DNA of 64,000 bases from Calditrichia bacterium (lineage in GTDB: Bacteria; Calditrichota; Calditrichia; RBG-13-44-9; J075), in assembly GCA_028284445.1 (NCBI GenBank), contig JANQRS010000020.1, forward strand, positions 23,235-87,234. The letters are read 5' to 3'. The notes under the pieces were generated by a model. That model made no database searches, was not told the origin of the DNA, and was given only the letters and a program-made list of their open reading frames with translations. Of this stretch, positions 61,116 through 64,000 are shown piece by piece (position 1 is the stretch's first letter; each line of letters opens with the position of its first letter). Position numbers and translations under genes: made by a program.

Positions 61116-62345
61116 ATGGTCTATCTGGTTATCATAGTGGTGTCGCTGATCCTGTCCTTCTTTTATTCGGGCACCGAAACGGCATTTGTGGCTGTCAACA
61201 AAGTGCGGATTGAATTGTGGCGGCGCAGCGAGCAGAAGATCGCCAAAATAATCTGGCCATTCATAGAGAAGCCGGAGAAGTTCCTCTATACGACGCTTAT
61301 CGGAAACAATATTTCCAACGTTGCCTTTGCCTCCTTCGCAACCATTTATCTCAACCTCTACATGGAGCCACAATACACCTGGCTGCTGATCGTGGCGCTT
61401 TCCCTGATCCTGGGCGAAATCCTTCCGAAAACCGTTTTTGCCAGCCTCGCCGATTGGGTGGTTACGAAAATAGCCCGTCCGCTCTATTTGTCCTATCGTC
61501 TGTTTACGCCGCTAATCTGGTTTATCAGTCAACTGTCGGAGTGGCTCTTGGCTTTAATGGGGCAGAAGGAGGGCCAATTAAAGGATTTCTTCTCAGTGAA
61601 AGACATCGAAATCCTATTGAAAAAGAGTCAGCGCACGGTTGAGATCAATGATCCTATAGAGGGGCAGTTTCTTGAAGGGATCTTGAAGCTGAAATCGCAG
61701 TGGGTGCGCGATGCAATGGTGCCGCGCATGAACATCGTTGCAGTGCCTACCGAAATCACTATCGAAGAACTAATAGAGGTGTTTGAAGAAACTGAGCATA
61801 CGAAAGTCCCGGTGTATGGAGAGAATCTGGATGACATTGTTGGTGTGGTATTTGCGAAAGACCTCTTACTTGGCGCGGAAGCCTTTGCGGATTTGGTGCG
61901 CCCGGTGATGTTTGTTCCGGAAACCAAGCGTTGTTCGGATTTGTTAGCGGAATTTCGCAAGGAAAACACCTCCATCGCCATCGTCATCGACGAATATGGC
62001 GGCACTGCCGGACTCACCACGCCGGTTCGGCTGGTTGAGGAGCTTTTTGGTGATATCCCCGACGAATACGATTCTGTGCAGCATCAGATTCGGCAAATCG
62101 ACACCAATGTCTTTCGGATCAGCGCGCAGATTGAGATATTCAAATTTAATGAGAAGCTTGGCGAGGGCTTGCCGGAAGGCGACTACGAAACCCTGGCCGG
62201 TTTTCTCGTCAATACCCTTGGCCATATTCCTCGTCGCGATGAGGTCATCACCTGGCGGCATTTGCAGTTTACGGTAACCAATTCCACCCGGCGTCGTGTC
62301 GAGGCTGTAAGGATGGTGCGAAGGGAGCAAAAGGCGCAAAAGTAG
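61116..62345 (+). CDS. Hemolysin-C/CorC family membrane protein (CNNM + CBS pair)
   Basis: The product has 409 residues: CNNM/DUF21 transmembrane domain (about 1-170) with YSGTETAFVAVNKVR and GNNISNVAFASFATI, two CBS domains (about 190-310) with VPRMNIVAVPTEITIEELI (in parts) and FVPETKRCSDLLAEFRKEN, IDEYGGTAGLTTPV, and the C-terminal CorC/HlyC transporter-associated domain (325-400). Family members take part in Mg2+/Co2+ homeostasis or efflux. Start ATG at 61116, close to the tesB stop. Confidence 0.93.
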   Translation: MVYLVIIVVSLILSFFYSGTETAFVAVNKVRIELWRRSEQKIAKIIWPFIEKPEKFLYTTLIGNNISNVAFASFATIYLNLYMEPQYTWLLIVALSLILGEILPKTVFASLADWVVTKIARPLYLSYRLFTPLIWFISQLSEWLLALMGQKEGQLKDFFSVKDIEILLKKSQRTVEINDPIEGQFLEGILKLKSQWVRDAMVPRMNIVAVPTEITIEELIEVFEETEHTKVPVYGENLDDIVGVVFAKDLLLGAEAFADLVRPVMFVPETKRCSDLLAEFRKENTSIAIVIDEYGGTAGLTTPVRLVEELFGDIPDEYDSVQHQIRQIDTNVFRISAQIEIFKFNEKLGEGLPEGDYETLAGFLVNTLGHIPRRDEVITWRHLQFTVTNSTRRRVEAVRMVRREQKAQK

Positions 62346-62422
62346 GGAGTTGCAACGCATTTGCAATTCGCCCCATACTGTATTATATTTTTGCCTGTCA
62401 AAAACAGGGTGTATGTAAGTAT

Positions 62423-63157
62423 TTGAGACACGTAAACTTTTTCTTTAAGCTGGTCCTGGCCTGCTCCCTTTTTGGGTTTGCATTACAGTATCAAAGCTTG
62501 CTGTATAATAGCGTTTTAACCATTATCCTGATTGCTGCTTGCTTTATCGAAAAGCTGACCCTATTCAGATTCCCGAAACAAGGATATTTTTTTGCTATTC
62601 TCCTGCTAATGATGTTTGCTTTTCGCGCAGCGGGTGATTTCGGAAATGTGCTCAAAGAGCTGCCATTCGGTGTTGTTATTACCGATCAAGGGCTGTGGGA
62701 ATCGGCATTGTTTGTTTCCCAGGTTGTGCTGCTTTTTTTGCTCTTTGGTGTTGCCGTCTATAGTACGCCGAAAGAGGCTTTTGTTCGCTATTTTAACCGC
62801 ATAAACACCTCAAAGTCTCGGCTGGTTGAACCATTCAAGAGCATTACGCGCATTGCGATGTATGTGGTATATCTGCTCCCCAAAAGTTTGGAGTATAAAT
62901 CGAAAGTCTCAAAGCACCTTAATGAAACGATAGACAAAAAGCGGTCTGCCGGCATCAAAAGGCGGGCCTTTCTGGTTATGGAGCGTATTTACCAGTTTAT
63001 GACGGATATTCTTCGCCGCAGTGAAGATGAATATGGCGAATTCCTCAGCAGCCAGTCGAAGGCGCCGGGCAGGCAGGTGCCGCAATTAGCAGCCATTTGG
63101 CATTCCGCCCTTGCCCTGCTTATATTAGGGCTTCATGCCGGTATAATCTGGTTTTAA
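62423..63157 (+). CDS. Unknown membrane protein (EcfT/CbiQ-like appearance)
   Basis: The product has 244 residues if the TTG at 62423 is used; the frame is open upstream and no ATG or strong SD marks the start. Four hydrophobic segments (LVLACSLFGFALQYQSLL, SVLTIILIAACFIEKL, FFAILLLMMFAFRAAG, FVSQVVLLFLLFGVAVY), then a basic cytoplasmic part (ITRIAMYVVYLLPK, KSKVSKHLNETIDKKRSAG) and a final segment. The layout of membrane segments plus a basic helical region recalls EcfT/CbiQ transport subunits, but the family's ARG motif is not seen, so this is a weak guess. The truA gene begins 21 bp after its stop. Confidence 0.5.
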   Translation: MRHVNFFFKLVLACSLFGFALQYQSLLYNSVLTIILIAACFIEKLTLFRFPKQGYFFAILLLMMFAFRAAGDFGNVLKELPFGVVITDQGLWESALFVSQVVLLFLLFGVAVYSTPKEAFVRYFNRINTSKSRLVEPFKSITRIAMYVVYLLPKSLEYKSKVSKHLNETIDKKRSAGIKRRAFLVMERIYQFMTDILRRSEDEYGEFLSSQSKAPGRQVPQLAAIWHSALALLILGLHAGIIWF

Positions 63158-63177
63158 TTATCGGCGGGCCTGTCAAT

Positions 63178-63909
63178 ATGAAGCGAAACATCAAAATGGT
63201 CCTGACTTATGACGGTACGGAATATCACGGCTGGCAATACCAGGACAATGCCCGGACCATCCAGGGAGCGATTGAGGAAGCTCTGGAGAAACTGCTCGGG
63301 GAAAAAATTCGCATTACCGGTTCCGGTAGAACCGACGCTGGCGTGCATGCCCGGGGACAGGTTGCCAGTTTTGAAACAGAAAGCGAAATGGAAAACCGGA
63401 AAATGGTGCCGGGATTAAATGCCTGGCTACCTGATGATATCCGCATATTGAGCGTTGAAACTGCAGATGCCGATTTTAGTGCTCGCTTTTCGGCACGGCA
63501 GCGAATTTACCAGTATTTCCTTTCGCCGCGGCCAACGGCTTTGATGCGTCACAACAGTTGGCAATTCTTTCAGACCCTTGATGAAGCCATACTGGATGAG
63601 ATTGCAGCCATGGTAATAGGAATTCATGATTTTGGTGCTTTTGCCAGGGCAAATGCCCAAACCGAACACAAGCTTTGTGAGGTGTTCGAAAGCAGCTGGC
63701 GGCGCGACGAACCGGTTTGGGTGTATCGCATTGCTGCCAATCGTTTTTTGCATGGTATGGTACGCAGTATCGTCGGCACAATGGTTGATGTGGCGCGAGG
63801 CAGGTTCACGATGGATGAATTCCGCGAGATCTTTGCTTCGCAGGATCGCACGCGCGCCGGCGTCGCCGCACCGGCAAAAGGACTGGTGCTGGAGGTAGTG
63901 GAGTATTGA
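63178..63909 (+). CDS. truA: tRNA pseudouridine(38-40) synthase TruA
   Basis: The product has 243 residues; the ATG at 63178 is the homology-supported start (MKRNIKMVLTYDGTEYHGWQ), although the frame opens at 63097. The catalytic motif is GSGRTDAGVHARGQVASF with the nucleophile Asp. Downstream NRFLHGMVRSIVGTMVDVARG is the conserved C-terminal region. It modifies uridines 38-40 of tRNA anticodon stems. It is the last gene in the window, separated from a minisatellite by no more than 2 bp. Confidence 0.97.
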   Translation: MKRNIKMVLTYDGTEYHGWQYQDNARTIQGAIEEALEKLLGEKIRITGSGRTDAGVHARGQVASFETESEMENRKMVPGLNAWLPDDIRILSVETADADFSARFSARQRIYQYFLSPRPTALMRHNSWQFFQTLDEAILDEIAAMVIGIHDFGAFARANAQTEHKLCEVFESSWRRDEPVWVYRIAANRFLHGMVRSIVGTMVDVARGRFTMDEFREIFASQDRTRAGVAAPAKGLVLEVVEY

Positions 63910-64000
63910 TGGAATGATGGAATGATGGAATGATGGAATGATGGAATGATGGAATGATGGAATGATGGAATGATGGAATGATGGAATGATGGAATGATGG
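63907..64000. repeat. 8-bp tandem repeat (TGATGGAA), about 11 copies, running off the window
   Basis: Uninterrupted copies of TGATGGAA from the truA stop codon to the right edge. It is the reverse complement of the repeat at 30707-30790 (CATTCCAT phase). The end is not reached in this window. Confidence 0.95.

Overview
The window looks like a chromosomal contig from a bacterium of the FCB superphylum, most plausibly Calditrichota / KSB1-like or a neighbouring candidate lineage. The main evidence is two large secreted proteins (left edge and 27.5-29.4 kb) that end in the FlgD-like type IX sorting domain with the motif QNYPNPFNP and a terminal KKM-LLR. Long Bacteroidetes-style FtsX permeases and abundant intergenic palindromes fit this. 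The lineage is an inference, because no rRNA, tRNA or ribosomal protein gene is present. I saw no CRISPR array, insertion sequence or phage gene.

Layout. 0-7 kb: a secreted LVIVD-repeat protein (cut by the edge), an HslV-like Ntn hydrolase with a predicted Ser nucleophile, and an FtsX permease, separated by palindromic intergenic repeats. 7.2-22.3 kb: a sigma-54 activator followed by a Tad (Flp) pilus locus: two Flp pilins, prepilin peptidase, CpaB, secretin CpaC, an FHA-CpaF fusion ATPase, TadB, two TadE-like proteins, a TadG-like protein, an unknown protein, TadC and two membrane-anchored FHA proteins. No TadZ gene is visible. Both pilin genes are preceded by the same -24/-12-like element, so the activator probably controls the pilus. 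Perfect C/G-rich palindromes sit in three of the operon's gaps. 22.6-27.4 kb: a VOC protein and an efflux-type adaptor / ATPase / two-permease operon. 27.4-32 kb: a choice-of-anchor-I type secreted protein, a Tat-exported sugar isomerase-like protein and two small membrane proteins.

32-39 kb holds the strongest candidate for an undescribed system. A divergent soluble histidine-kinase-like protein of 1060 residues overlaps by 4 bp an 814-residue protein with an internal receiver domain, and a radical SAM gene lies just upstream on the same strand. 39.7-43.6 kb: a glycosyltransferase, a PPK2 kinase, then a compact polymorphic toxin module: a secreted RHS core fused to a cholera/pertussis-like ADP-ribosyltransferase, a probable immunity protein, and an orphan C-terminal piece of a second toxin. 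43.7-64 kb: metabolic and housekeeping genes (serine dehydratase, zwf, gnd, an HAD phosphatase, type II pantothenate kinase, TesB, TruA), a subtilase fused to a glycogen-binding-like domain, an alpha/beta hydrolase under a TetR regulator with three matching operators, a large hybrid sensor kinase, a DPP-IV type peptidase and a CNNM/CBS protein.

Repeats are a theme. There are at least three families of intergenic palindrome, a 7-bp and an 8-bp minisatellite, and the 8-bp one recurs in inverted orientation at the right edge.
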